From positions 930,001 to 994,000 of the forward strand of contig OY752153.1 of the NCBI GenBank assembly GCA_963573315.1: a stretch of 64,000 nucleotides of DNA. The letters are read 5' to 3'. Numbering within the stretch: the first letter of the stretch is position 1; every line of letters begins with the position of its first letter. Both the position numbers and the translations under genes were made by a program. Positions 23,171 to 35,130 of the stretch are shown one piece after another. The stretch is from Entomortierella parvispora (Eukaryota; Mortierellomycota; Mortierellomycetes; Mortierellales; Mortierellaceae). The notes under the pieces were generated by a model. It ran no database searches. It had not been told where the DNA came from and saw only the letters and a list, made by a program, of their open reading frames with translations.

Positions 23171-26100
23171 ATGGCCGCCACTTTGTCTTCCTCCTCGACC
23201 CCATTCTCCCCTTCCCGCTCGATCCCCGTTCCTGCGCCTCTCTCTGCTGCCTCCCCAGACACGTTGCATCCGCCGCATGTCGTCCCACGTTCATTCTCTT
23301 CATCCTCTGTCCCCCTCCCTCCTCCCTCTTCCTCCCATCCTCGCGGTCTGTCCTCGACCTCTTCAATCTCTCTCTCCACACCATCGTCCTTGCTCCCGTC
23401 ATCTGCTGTCATAACCGATAACAGCGCTCCCGTCTCAAACAACTCGTCTCTCTCAAGGCCACAGCTGCAGCGCCATTTGGTCTCTTCCCATCCATCGTTC
23501 GATTCTATTGCTTTCTCTCCTCCTGTTCGTGTGTCCCCAGACACGTCCACCTACCAAGGTAACACAGATCTGGAGACATGACCTTAACATCATCCACGAT
23601 GACTATTTTTCGCTAAATGAGTTTGCTCACCGTTACCAAATATGCTCCCTACCAACTCTGTCCTATAGAGGATAACCATTACCGCACACGACACCCCAAC
23701 CAGACACGGAGGTCCCTGCAGGAACTTGCCCAAGAGCAGTATCGGCACAATCACCGCCATCGTCACCATCCTAATTTTTATTATCTGAACGAGCCGCAAG
23801 AGGGTAGTTCGACCTCGGATCAATACCGACTGGAAACACTTCAGGAGCAGTTCATCATCTCTCGACAGAAGCATCGAAGGCCTTCTGCCCGTACTCGCAG
23901 CACCCTTGTGGATCAGACTCTAGAGCCAGAGCCAGAGCCAGAGTCAGATCCTGTTCCTAATACCGTAGTTGTTCCCGAACGTATTGACGAAGTTCGTCCA
24001 CGGAGAAGACCGCAGCCGCCATCGCCTAAATCAAGCCCCAGTCGTGCAACGGCCGCATCACCGCCTTCTCGTCTCTCTAGGCTCTTGAGACGCTTCTGGC
24101 GATTTCCTGCTCTCTCCGCCTCTGCAGCTGCACCACCAGCAGCAACGTCTGAAAAAACCTCCAGAAGAGGAAGTAGCAAGCCTTATCTGTGCTGCACAAG
24201 CGGAAAGAATCGATCGCGCTCATCTTTGTATCTCCCGCAGCCAAACACTCCTCGCAGAACCAGGACAACTACCGCAACTACAGTCATTACAACTCCCTCT
24301 GAATCGTCATCCAGAAACGAGCACCGATACCCTCAAAGGAATAACCGCCGTTCACGTAGCAGGGGCCGGCAGCGAAGACGTTCACAGCAACGGTCGGTCA
24401 AGGGAAAGAGAAAACCCAATCGCTCCGCCAGTGCAAGTGCATCGACACCACCTACTCTGGCCAGGATCGCCAGACCTCCTCCACATCACCGTCGTCCCCG
24501 CCGTTCGAGCGATCAGCAAGAGAGGAACCGATCCGTCGTCCACCATCGAGAACCACAGCTATCGTTATCCACTGTCCACTCTTGGTGTCCGTACTGCTTA
24601 AAGACGATCCCAGGCCAGAGTGACTTGGACCACCACCGGACGCACCATCTTCACAACCTCATCTCTCCCACACCGGCGCCACTCAGGACGCACTCGCTGT
24701 CCACCCGATCGTCGCAGTCATCCCCGAGTCGATCTCCTTCTCTCAGTCCACGATCTTGTCTCCAAGAAGAGGACGAGGCTGCGTCGATCTATTCTGCGGT
24801 GGGCTCTTACCTATCCTCGGATATTGACCTAGAGTCCACACCTGTTGTTCTGGGCACTCTGTTCACTTTTGCACATCCATTGCCCCACTTGGCCGAGTCC
24901 CCTGTCCATTTTGACGCGGCCGGTCCCGCCTCTGATCCTCCCCTTCTCCATTCTCCTGAACAAGCACGACTCGCAACAGACCAGTCCATTTTGCCACAAG
25001 AGGCTGGTCTGGTTGCCGCTCTCTCTCCACCTTTATTAATGCAGCCATCTCTTTCGACCTCGTCGTCAGTCTCAATTGGCACCTCAGCTTCCTCTTCTTC
25101 GTCCACTTCGTCTTCTACAGCACCCCCACCTTTGCTCGATCAGCTACCACAGCTCCAACATCCAGAACAACAGCTTGCTCCACCTCGACCACAATACTTC
25201 AATCAGCGGCAGCCCCAAGAGTCTCGATTGGAAGCAGCCGGTAATCGATCCTTGTTCCTGGATCGTCTAGGTCAGCATCATCATCAGCAGCAGCATCGTC
25301 CTTCTCCTCTGTCCTTGCCTGCAACTGTGACTCTTGAATCTCCTGCACCAACTGTGCTGTGCTCAACAACCTCACGAACACCACCCGCATCGTCATCGAC
25401 GCCAGTGGGGTCAATTGGAACTGCAAAAGTCGTTACAACTGCAACTGCAACTACAACAACTGCAACCGCAACTGCAGCAACAGCAGTTGCCTCGATCTCC
25501 TTGTATCGACACTTCTTGAGGGAGCTTGATCGTAATCCTTGGTTCTCGACCTCAGCATCGTCGCAGACCACAACCACTTCTTTAGCGGCCGATCCAGGAA
25601 GGGAAACAGAAAGCACGGTCTCCAAGCGATTTACGCTGCCCGCGAGCTTTCATATCCGGACGACGCACGAACGCAGTGCCAGCGGGACAGCAGCAGCAGC
25701 ACCAGCTCCAACAGTTACAGCATCATCATCCACAACAGCAGCAGAGGACAAAGAGAGACGCAGAAGTTCTTGGTCCTTTTTTCCGTTCAACAACGTTTCC
25801 CGTCCACACAGTCGCACTCCCTCGTTTTCTTTTCATTCAGCTTGTGCAGCTCCCGCAATTCCTGCAATTCCTGCAGTTCCCGCGTCGTGGACAGCGAGCA
25901 CAAGGGCATCGACAACAAAAGCAACGACCTCAGCAACCGCACCAACAACAGGCGATAATCATTCCTTACCCGCCGTGCAGACGTTGGTTCAGGGGTTCCC
26001 ACAAGCACAAGGTGGATCCGTCGTCCAAAAGGAAAGGGATCAAGCAACACCAGTATCAGCACCAGCAACAGCAACAGCAGCAACAGCAGCAACAGAAACA

Positions 26101-29100
26101 GCAACAGCAGCAGCAACAGCAGCGGTCCTTGCCAAGAGTCGTGCCCTCTTTTCCATCATCCGTGCGCACCATCGGGAGACCGACAACGAAGACGTGGAAG
26201 TCATTTCAAAACCACATTCCACCCTCCTATTCACCTCTTTGTCTTCTTCCTCTTCTCCCTCTTCGTCTGCATCCTCCTCCTCTTCCTCTTCTGCATTTGC
26301 TTCTACTTCTGCATCCTCGTCTTCTCCTGCCTTCTTTTCTGCCTCTCCCTCTCCGCGTCTGCATACTCATACTCAACGATCCTTCGAGGCATCCTTTGTC
26401 CCTGCCTTGGTGCCCTCTTCCTCGCCCTCTGCTCCTGCACAAACTCCCCTCTCTCCCTCACACCCTGCCCTGGCATCTGGGGCAACCACGACTGCCACCA
26501 TGCCTACCATCGTCGCTTTACCACCGACTTCGGCCCCGACTCCTAAGAGAAGAAAACGGTTCTCGTTCTCTACTTCGTTTGAGCGGGTAAAGAAGTCTGG
26601 ATCGGCCATCCTACTCGAAGCCCAGGCTCAGGCACTGGGACAAGGGGGAGCTGGATCAGAAGTGGCCACCACTGCAAGCACAGCCACGGTGGGATCAGAA
26701 GAAAAGGGAAAGGAAAAGAAAAGAGAAGAGCAGCAGGCCATGTTGGCCACAGAGGAACCCACGAACTCGCCCCTCACGGCCATGAATCGGCCAGTCGGCA
26801 GCAGCAGCAGTAGTAATAATGGTCATGGCATTGGCAATGGCAACGGCCAAAGGAAGAGGCAGCCAGCGACCTCACCCGCCTTTACTTCTACACTTGCACA
26901 CACATCGTCTCTTCCCCCCCCTCCTCCTCCTTCCTCTTCTTCGTCTTCTTCATCCAAGGGAGGCATGTTCCGTCCACGGCACCAGAGTTTAAATATCGGA
27001 TCCTTGTCCATCCTCGGTCGTCGTGGCCCAAAAGACGATCCGTCCTCGGCAAAGCCGCCCCTGAACGATGTAACAGGGGCAACGTCAGCTGCAGTAGCAG
27101 CAACACTGGCGGGGACTAGGAACAGAAACAGCATTGCTGGCCCGATCATGAGCACCTCGTGCTACGACCCCGAAAAACCCCTGCCAGCGATTGTCGATGG
27201 CGAGGAGGAGGAGGAGGCGGGATGGGTCACGGCAATACCGGTCGAAGCAGAGTCCTTTGCGAGGACAAAGCCCGGGACAGACCCAGGCGGGTGGTCCAAC
27301 CTCAGCTTGACGTTATCGATAGAGTCCACTTCGCTCCTGGGACACACAGCGGAGCAACAGGTCCCCTCGACGCCGTCTTCTCCAACAACAGAGTCCAAGC
27401 CTCATCAGCGGAGGAGATCGTTCTTGCCAACGGCGCTGATGACCTCCAACCTGGCCAAGTTTGTGAGTGGGGTCAACGCTGCAACTTCTCCCACAACAGG
27501 ATCCTTCAGTCAGAACTCAAACCAGGGACCATCATCGCCCACATCAGGGGACAACCCAAAGAGCCCGGCTGCAGAGTCTCTCGGGGGTTCGTCCTTTAGA
27601 GAGCGATCTTTGCCTCAAAGGGCCGAGGATGTGGTCTTGGACGAGACGACCCTGTTGACGATTGAGCAGTTCAAATGGGGAGTTCTCTGTTGCTGTCATG
27701 CTATCAAGAGTCGAGGTACAAAAAAAAGGAGATCTTCTGTTGTCTGGGATTGTTTGCTATTATTTTCTGCCTGCGTGTGTGCTCACTCACTCTCATTTTT
27801 TTTTTCTTTCTCAACAGTCCAAAAGCGCCAATTGGCACGAAAGGAACGGTTTTTATCCGCTCAGGTCTCGCGGCAAGGATGCCTTCCCGTGGACTCCCAA
27901 GCGGGAACAGGGGCGGCGGCAGAATCTGGAGCAGGATCAAAAGCATTGGCATTGACGGGATCGACCCATTCCTCAAAGTCAGGATCGTCCCCAAACTCTT
28001 CTTCACGCAAAAAATCATCGACTTGGTCCACCTTTAACAACAGCATCGGCATCAGCATCAACAACAGCAGTAACAACAACAATAGCAACAATAGCAACAA
28101 TAGCACCCATACCAGTCATAATTATAATAATGCATCCTCACAGGAGAATGGAAATGGGCAAGGCTCAGCGTCCTCCAACTTTACGACTTTAGCAACAAAC
28201 AGTTATGAGGCCAGACTATCAGAGGCCCGATCCACCCTTCAAGCCCTCATCCGGGTCATGATGGAGAGTATCGACTCTGGCAATCCCATGGCCACCACCG
28301 CGCTCAATACATCCACAGGATCTATCAACCACAGCACAGATGCCACCAACAATAGCTCGAACGCTGTCCACCCTCTTGCGCACTATCCTTCCTTTCCTTC
28401 CCTCCACGTTCCCTTCTCATCTTCACAGGCCACCCCCGCTATTACTTCGGGTACGGCCGCATCGACCACGTCAGGGACAGGAGCAATCTCTCGACATCTT
28501 GGGAGCCAAAAGTCGCAATCACGACTCCAACTCTCTCAGGCGACGGATGCGATCTTGGGTCGACTCTCGATCCAAGGATTGGTGCAAGTCCTGGGCTACA
28601 CTTTGGCGCTTGCTCCCCATCAATGGATTCCTTGGCATCTGTATGATTTTTTTGAAAGACCTCAGGGACGATCGTTCAAAGATCTGGTCGAGCTGCTGCA
28701 AACTCATAGTCAGAGAGTCATCAAGGCTGTTCTGGAGACGGTCGAATGCCTCATTGAGTATGGCATGATCTTGGAAGAGGAATTGGAAGAGGAGAGGCAA
28801 GACAAGGACCAGGTAGCTGCTTCAAACTTCACTTCCCAGGAAGTAGCCACAACACCAGTGCCATCGTCTTCAACCTCGTCAGCGGTTGTGTCCATGGCTT
28901 TGCGACTTCGATCTTCTCAGGGACAAATTCGGACCAAGAACGAAGATGGCGATGGAGGTATTACCGGCGCCGCTAGTGAGCAAGGAGGAGGAGGGGGAGG
29001 AAGGACGCATTCTGCAAGGTCGAGTGTCGGTCTTGCCATGGCTCTATCAGTTTTGGAGCCCTCTTTGTCAAAGAACCCATCATCTTCTACTTTGACCTCT

Positions 29101-30369
29101 TCGATCCGAGGTACACTACCGTTTACACAGCCGAGCACACCAATTGGAGATCAAGAGCAGCACTGCTCTAGTCGAGATCGGCGGAGAAGAGTCATTGTGG
29201 ATGGGCTGGCATGTCTTGTCTTTCGACCACAAAGGATGGATGAAGGAGGAGTGATGAACGGTCGAGGTGGAGGCGGTCATGACAGTGCGAATGGTCAGCT
29301 ACCGCCGGTCCCTCCGGTGACGAACGGATCAAAGTCGAGGTCAGTCTTGCCTTCAGGAGACGATTGGTCATGGCTAAAACGAGGATCGGCGACTCTAACG
29401 GGATCCGGATCTGCACAGCAACGGACAAGTGTCAACAATTCTATGCAACCCATGACCGCTATGTCCCCGATGGAAGCGCAAGGTGCAACTAGGGAGCAAA
29501 AGATTGGTCGACAGGCGTTTGAGAACTTGGTGCTGGCGTATGAGGCTGATCAGCGGTCAAGAATCCCTCCAACGGCGGCTGTTGTGGTGCCGGCTCCGAT
29601 TGCTTCAACTAGAGCTGTGTCGAGGGAAGGCAAGAAGATCGAGTTGCGTGGGATGGTTGCAGAATTGTCTAATTTGAGTGATGTGCAACCACCGATGGCA
29701 ATGTCTTTTCAGGAAACGAAGCGCATTGATGTTCCCAGACACGCGCATTCACTGCCAGCGGAACCGACTACAGGAGGCCCTTCTACACCTGCACGGTCTC
29801 TGTCCTTGCCTCCATGGCGAAAGCAACAGCAACTACAACAACAACAGCAACAGTCGTCATCGAGCATCCTTTCTCCGAATGGAGGCGGTGGACCGTTTGC
29901 GGAGAGTCCCTCGGACGAGATATCAGTGTTGAATCTTCAACGACCCAACTCGCTGCCAGCGCCCACGAGGAATTTTTCATCCAATCCTGTTGTGCTACCT
30001 ACCAGTGCGTCAAGTTCAGATCTGGCATCGTCCATTGTGACACTTCCTGTGGTTCGTGCTCGTCATCGCAACGTCAATGTCAATCCCTCGGTCCGCTCTA
30101 CATGGACATGGTCGACTTTTGAGAACCATATGCTGGTGATGGCTGAGGAGGAGCACTTGATTGAAGACAACTCGGATGAGGAGGGCGAAGGAACCGCTGC
30201 AGGGGTTCCACGACGACTGCCAGAAGAAGAAGGGGAGGAAATCGAGATTGTGCAATTGGAGATCAAGGATGGAAGTCAGAGTCCTCTCCTTCCAGAGGTC
30301 ACACCCCCCACATCCCCTACAGTTGCACGATGGCGCAAACAGAGCGAAACGTTTGGGAGCTGGAGATGA
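23171..30369 (+). CDS. Very large Ser/Thr/Pro-rich protein with divergent RhoGAP-like C-terminal region
   Basis: Three exons are supported: 23171-23558, 23669-27715 and 27818-30369, about 2,328 residues. The first intron joins in phase (TYQ then EDNHYRTRH). The second, 102 nt with a strong pyrimidine tract before CAG, happens to be open in frame. Most of the protein is low complexity: Ser, Thr, Ala, Pro and poly-Asn/Gln tracts. Near residue 430 a lone CPYCLKTIPGQSDLDHHRTHH resembles one C2H2 finger. From about residue 1720, LVQVLGYTLALAPHQWIPWH then LYDFFERP resembles the L-Y-L-R-E-L-P-E-P-L-I-P...L-Y-x-x-F segment of RhoGAP domains. VDGLACLVFRPQRM (about 1935) resembles the N-L-A-x-V-F-G-P motif, separated by a long insertion. 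I could not find the arginine-finger motif, so catalysis is doubtful. A role as a Rho-family binding or polarity protein is inference. Confidence 0.6.
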
Positions 30370-30546
30370 ATGGAAGGCGAAAAACCTACATAGATTACAA
30401 ATATCACCATAGAGTTAAAAAAGCACGGCACTATTTGGTAGTTGGTGGTCTATGATAAGTTATATTTGGTTTGTTGTTGTTGTTGTTGCTGTTGTTGTCA
30501 CTGTTGTTATAATAGAAATTGTCCTGACTTTGGCGGATGGACGTGC

Positions 30547-31747
30547 CTAACTTGGAGGAGTCGTTGTGGCATAGAGATCCATCAGGCGTTTGAATCCCAA
30601 CAGCCATTTTCCTTCACTGTCAAACTCTGTCTGCATCATCTTTGCATGAATAGTCTGGCACTGCGTAAAAGACCTAGTTAACAAGGCTAAGGGGGTGGGG
30701 AGGCGGGACAAAAGGAAAATAGTTTTCCAAAAAAAAAAAGAGTCAGACAAAAAAAAAAAGATCGACATATTCACGCAGTTTTTTGTGCACCTTCGCGAAC
30801 GTAGTTGTGTACCTTGGATCATCTCGCCAAGAGGAACCACAACGGTCTCCTTGACTGTGCCCTTGTCCATTTGTTCCTGTAGTGCCTGCAATCGCTTTGT
30901 GGTGTCTTCAAACATGCGCTTTTGGGATGCCTAGGGAAAAAAAAGAGGGATAAATAATTTGTCAAAAAAATCTTACTCTTCTGAAATGCTCCATTCTCAC
31001 AACGTATCCAAGGGGGGGGTGTTTCTACTTACTGGGACGACAACAGCACACTCGGCAATGATCTTTGTCAATGATTCCTTCATCGGTCCGAAATCATGAG
31101 CTGCTCCTTCACCTGCTTGAATCTTTTTGGCAAAGATCTAAAAATTGAGATTAAAAAAATGTTGGGATGATTTCAGAGTTGGAGAGTTTGATCGTTAGTA
31201 TCAAAGACAGGCAAACATCCTTGGAGCAAGAAGAGTCCTTCGACTTTTTCGTCGTTTCGTCTACACTGAGAAGGAAGAGACATGCCTGAGTTGGAGGGTC
31301 ATTCCAATGGCGCTCGATGCCGGCGGTTCTGAAATCGCCTTTTGTGTATGGGACTGGGGTAGGTCCTGAGCCGGAGGTTTTCATGGGTGGCGGAGGAAGC
31401 TTCATTCCTCCGGGAGGTGGTCCTCCAGGATTTGAAGGTGGCGGTGAAGCAGAGGATACTGAGCCGACTCCTCCAAAGAGACCGGGAGGTCCACCGCTTA
31501 AAGGGGTTGGTGCAGGAAGAGATGTCGTCGAGATATTGGAGTTGGAGGTCGCGTTGAGATGAGAGCCGTCGGTGGGGTATGCCAAGACCGAGACGCGATT
31601 GGATTTGCGAGGCTTGAATGTGGGCATGAGACCGAGTGGGGCAGAGAATGAAGACATGTCGTCATTCTCGGTAGTCTCTTGCAAGGGCGCGACTTGGTCA
31701 TTGTCTTCATCCTGCTCGAGGATGGGATTGTTCCTGGAGGTGTCCAT
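30547..31747 (-). CDS. SRA1-like protein (SRA1/Sec31 C-terminal helical domain)
   Basis: Four exons, 31747-31286, 31137-31033, 30930-30775, 30660-30547, about 278 residues. After an acidic start and a Pro/Gly-rich middle comes GIERHWNDPPTQ, matching the N-terminal G-W-N-D-P-P motif of human SRA1 protein. The C-terminal helical bundle (EDTTKRLQALQEQMDKGTV ... IHAKMMQTEF ... WLLGFKRLMDL) matches the SRA1 domain, which is shared with the C-terminus of COPII coat Sec31. Length and the WNDPP motif favour a stand-alone SRA1 protein over a Sec31 fragment. In animals the SRA1 protein is linked to transcription co-regulation; the fungal role is not known to me. The first intron seems to use a GC donor (CAG/GCATGT at 31285), the only choice that keeps phase without adding residues. 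The end of exon 3 is the least certain boundary. Confidence 0.75.
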
Positions 31748-32193
31748 TAGACGATGTGTGGAGTGTAGAGTGTGTTTTTGCGCTCAATCTTGTCGAGGAA
31801 CAGAGAGGTTCGTTCTTCCTGCGTGTCTGTTGCGTTGGCCCTGTGGGATGAGAGGAGGCTTATTTCCAGTCGATGCTGATCCAGAGTCGGCGAGTGATGG
31901 AGCGAGTCGAGTCGAGTCAAAGAAAGAAAAGAAGCGTCAATGGACCGCACCTTCATTTTAGGGCTCTCTCTCTCTCTCTGTCTCTCCGTCTCTCTCTCTC
32001 TCCGTCTCTCTCTCGGTCCTGATCCCGTGATTTTGGGATTCCGCGTTTTTCTTTTTTCGCGTTTGTCCTTTTTTTCTTCTTTTCTTTCAGGTCCTCTCTT
32101 TCTCTTTATTCCCTCATTCCGCAGAATACGACCCTTCAGTCCCCTCGCCCCGATAGTCAACTCCTTCCTCTCCAAAAAAAAAAGCAACATCCA
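31748..32193. promoter_or_regulatory. Divergent promoter region, SRA1-like / SMP gene
   Basis: About 450 bp containing a CT-repeat block with CTCCGT interruptions (about 31965-32010) followed by a pyrimidine-rich leader up to the SMP start codon. Confidence 0.6.
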
Positions 32194-32412
32194 ATGGGTT
32201 CCGCGCAATCTTCGCAGTCATACGGGAGCTCTTCCACAAGCGGATCAGGCAGAAGTCGTGGCATGACCCCCACGGCCGCCTCACGTATCCAAAGTTTCTC
32301 TGACCGGAACCCAGGCTCATACACAGGCAGTTCTGGCTTCAAGGGGCGCGCACAGCGGGCTGCTTCCCACAACTCGGGTTCCTCCGCCAAAGGCAAAGGC
32401 GCTTCGTACTAA
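32194..32412 (+). CDS. Small SMP-domain-like protein with putative N-myristoylation site
   Basis: Single exon of 72 codons, Gly/Ser-rich. The centre TPTAASRIQSFSDRNPG followed by GFKGRAQRAASHNSG fits the seed-maturation-protein (SMP) repeat pattern (D/A-A-x-R-I-Q-S ... F-x-x-R-A-Q-x-A-A). Short single-SMP proteins occur widely in filamentous fungi; their biochemical role is not established. The N-terminus MGSAQS fits the N-myristoylation rule (Gly2, small residue at position 6), suggesting membrane attachment. Pyrimidine-rich leader and A-run directly before the ATG support the start. Confidence 0.65.
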   Translation: MGSAQSSQSYGSSSTSGSGRSRGMTPTAASRIQSFSDRNPGSYTGSSGFKGRAQRAASHNSGSSAKGKGASY

Positions 32413-32866
32413 ATCCATGCCTTGATTCGTAAGCAAGGACACACTCTCCTTTCCCACATGTGCACCTCTTCGTGATCAAAGTACATCAATCACCCTTCCT
32501 TGACCCCAACCTTTTCCCCAGCTTTCAGAGGCCATAGGCAGGCAGACAGGCAGACATAGCAAAGCAAATAAATTCGATTCCCCCGACCACATCATCCCCA
32601 CGCCTGCCCATTCTCCTTCCTTTCCCTCGTGCGACTCTTTTTTTCTTCTTCGAAGGTTCGAAAGCTGTGCTTTGCCTTTTTTCCTTTCTCTCCCGCGACC
32701 CCTCGCTGGGAAACCAAAAAATGATGCTATGCATCTGGGAACTGTGGGCTGGGCAAAGCTGTGAACAGCACGTCGCGTTCCCCCCCTTCTTCGACTTTTT
32801 ACCGATTTCCTTGCATGTAAAGCAAGGAGTTTTTTATTCCACGGATACTATGAAAGAAACAATGTT
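32413..32866. other. Intergenic between convergent genes
   Basis: 3' flanks of the SMP gene and of the leftward F-box gene. Short GCAGACAG-type repeats near 32537-32555; nothing else seen. Confidence 0.5.
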
Positions 32867-34822
32867 CTAAACATTCAAAGGTCGACTGTTAAAAGGCAAC
32901 TCGTCGTGAAAGGCCGAAGGTTCCCATTCCCAAACAGACAGTTTAAGGCAAGTGATCCTCCTCAAGGAAGGCACCGCTTTGGGAAGCCATTCTTTGATCA
33001 ATGGGTCCGGACTCACAAATTCGCGTCGAGGGGTGCCGATCCAACTTTCAATCTCGATGGATCGCAGCTGCGGGTTGGGTCTCTCCCTGGTCGAGTCATG
33101 TTTGCTATTGTCTGCCGAGGCCCGATAGACTTGAGCCAGGGTCCAGTAATTGGTTTTGAGAAACTGGAGACTTGAGAGAGACATGAATTGGTGTCGAAGA
33201 AGAGTCGGCTCCATCTCTGGATTTGATATCTCATCCGGCGATACTCTTGAAGACAGAGTTGTCTTTTCTCGACTTTTGCTGGTTTCATCCATGTGTCCTG
33301 AAATCGCCGGAAGAGTATCAGTGGACCAAGGTTTGATCAAAGGTACCTCAGATCGGTCCGATGGGACTCGGTCGGGCACTATGCTGAGTTCGAGATGTTG
33401 TAGAGTTTTTGAACTGGGCCACAGCCAGTCTCCGGAATTGTTGATCGTCCCGTTTGTTAGCTTTCTTACGAAATCCTTGTCCATAGCCCGCTCTTCCAAA
33501 GTGGTTCCGCGCAAGATTTTGAGATGATGGCAACTCCAGAGAAGAAGAAGCATCCCCCGACTCGTAACGTCATTGCAGTGCTGCAGATTCAACTCTTCAA
33601 ACTCTTGTGTGTGCCTGGTGCCATATCCAGGCTTCCCGTCTGTTGTTCTGTCCCTTGCACGCTCGATCTCGCGCTGTGCCACCGTATGGCATGCCAGTAG
33701 TCCGAACCCAGTCGAAGTTGCATCCAATGCTCGCAGCCTTGGCAGAGCTTCTATAACCTGGCACCACTGATCATCCGAAATTGTGGGCGAGTGCCTGAGC
33801 TCGATCCGTTCCAGCGTCTCGATCTTCTTTACCAGTTCCAGCATTTCTTCCACTTGAGCCTTGACATGTACATTATTTATCCCGAAGCTGGACCATGTGA
33901 ACGACGTGAGATTTGGGCATTCTGACAAGACGAATCCGGTTACAGGTTCTGCATTCATTATGACACTCAAAGATCTCATGTTGGGCATCAGTTTCATCCG
34001 CAGGTGTCCCTCCGTATCCTCATCGCTTGCGGAGTATGATTGCCAAGGCCAGCCAGACGCGAGCGATAGGGGCCTTAGATCCAGTATACGAATTCTCGCA
34101 AAGACTGTGAGCGCAAAGGGTCCAACTGGCATCCAGCCACACAACCGAAGTTGCTCCAGCCTTAGTTCCTCCAGTCCAAACAGTTGCTCTGCCATGACTT
34201 TGAAAAATGTCCACAAGGAAGCTTGATGCTCTTTTACTTGGTCACTGTGCAACCCCATACCCTGATCCAGGTTGTCAACTGAGAGGTGGATAGTGCGGAG
34301 GGACGTTGCATTCATGGATAGAAGAAACGAAGCCTTGAGATTCAGTGATCGACTGAGCGACACTTTCTGGAGGCGAGTGCAAAGAGGAGCAAGGTACTCT
34401 AGCATGCTGAGACTAGTGCAGCACAGGTTTCGAATATGGATACTATTTCGCCTGAGCGTCGCAGCTGTAATACGTCGATGTCGGTATTCTTCATCCTGTT
34501 CAGTTTGCGGAGAGCGATTGAAAGGAAGGTTCTCTGAAGGTACGGCAGGAGAGACAGATGAGAGAGAGACCGTGGAGAGATTGGCCGCAGCAAGTCGCTC
34601 TTGCTCTATTCGGAAGGCTGCCCTACGACGTCGTCGTGTTGTTCGGTTGGGAAAGAGAACCTTTCTTGGGAGGTTGAATTCGCGATAAAGCTCGGGTTCG
34701 AGGAAGCAAAGCCATAGAGAACAGACGCGAAGACAGCGGATGAGGTCCTGGCGGTCGAGAAAAGGGGCCAGGGTTGAGATGATTTCAGGCAGGAGCAGCG
34801 GAATGACCAGCGTCGATGACAT
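32867..34822 (-). CDS. F-box protein, second locus (intact)
   Basis: Single exon of about 651 residues from ATG 34822 (MSSTLVIP). The frame is open 23 codons further up to an ATG at 34891, but the F-box starts right after the inner ATG. The F-box is LLPEIISTLAPFLDRQDLIR followed by CLRVCSLWLCFLEPELYREF, complete and uninterrupted. The remainder carries irregular leucine-rich units (LRTIHLSVDNL, LEELRLEQLRL, FEELNLQHCNDVTSRGMLLL), the last being a good cysteine-containing LRR of the Skp2/Grr1 type. An SCF substrate receptor is inferred; the substrate is unknown. It starts head to head with CCT7 with 308 bp between the ATGs. Confidence 0.8.
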   Translation of the reverse strand: MSSTLVIPLLLPEIISTLAPFLDRQDLIRCLRVCSLWLCFLEPELYREFNLPRKVLFPNRTTRRRRRAAFRIEQERLAAANLSTVSLSSVSPAVPSENLPFNRSPQTEQDEEYRHRRITAATLRRNSIHIRNLCCTSLSMLEYLAPLCTRLQKVSLSRSLNLKASFLLSMNATSLRTIHLSVDNLDQGMGLHSDQVKEHQASLWTFFKVMAEQLFGLEELRLEQLRLCGWMPVGPFALTVFARIRILDLRPLSLASGWPWQSYSASDEDTEGHLRMKLMPNMRSLSVIMNAEPVTGFVLSECPNLTSFTWSSFGINNVHVKAQVEEMLELVKKIETLERIELRHSPTISDDQWCQVIEALPRLRALDATSTGFGLLACHTVAQREIERARDRTTDGKPGYGTRHTQEFEELNLQHCNDVTSRGMLLLLWSCHHLKILRGTTLEERAMDKDFVRKLTNGTINNSGDWLWPSSKTLQHLELSIVPDRVPSDRSEVPLIKPWSTDTLPAISGHMDETSKSREKTTLSSRVSPDEISNPEMEPTLLRHQFMSLSSLQFLKTNYWTLAQVYRASADNSKHDSTRERPNPQLRSIEIESWIGTPRREFVSPDPLIKEWLPKAVPSLRRITCLKLSVWEWEPSAFHDELPFNSRPLNV

Positions 34823-35130
34823 GGCAGAGGGCGAATGACTGAAGGAAGGACGACGCGTGGGGGTGTGCGCGGGGGCGAGCATTTGTTTCATACGGCGACA
34901 AAATCCTGGTTAAAAAGAAAGGAATAGTTTATACCCGTTCTGGAGCCTGGACTAAAAAAGTCCAGTCTCCGTGCTCAGCCACTGCGCTCCCCTTCGAGAG
35001 ATGGTGGCGGTCCTTCATCAGTGTTCCATTGGGTCCTCGTCCATCTCTCGCTGCCTGCATCCAATTCATTTCCTCATCCCCTCTTCTCCCCCCTTCTCCC
35101 TTTCCATCCCCCTCCCCGCACTCTTTCATC
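34823..35130. promoter_or_regulatory. Short divergent promoter, F-box / CCT7
   Basis: Only 308 bp separates two start codons on opposite strands. The CCT7 side ends in a pyrimidine-rich leader (35060-35130). Regulatory elements of both genes must overlap here. Confidence 0.6.

Noticed and set aside
30547-31747. Reading the gene as the C-terminal part of Sec31
   Set aside because: The short length, the WNDPP motif near a proline-rich N-terminus and a plausible own start favour a separate SRA1-type protein.
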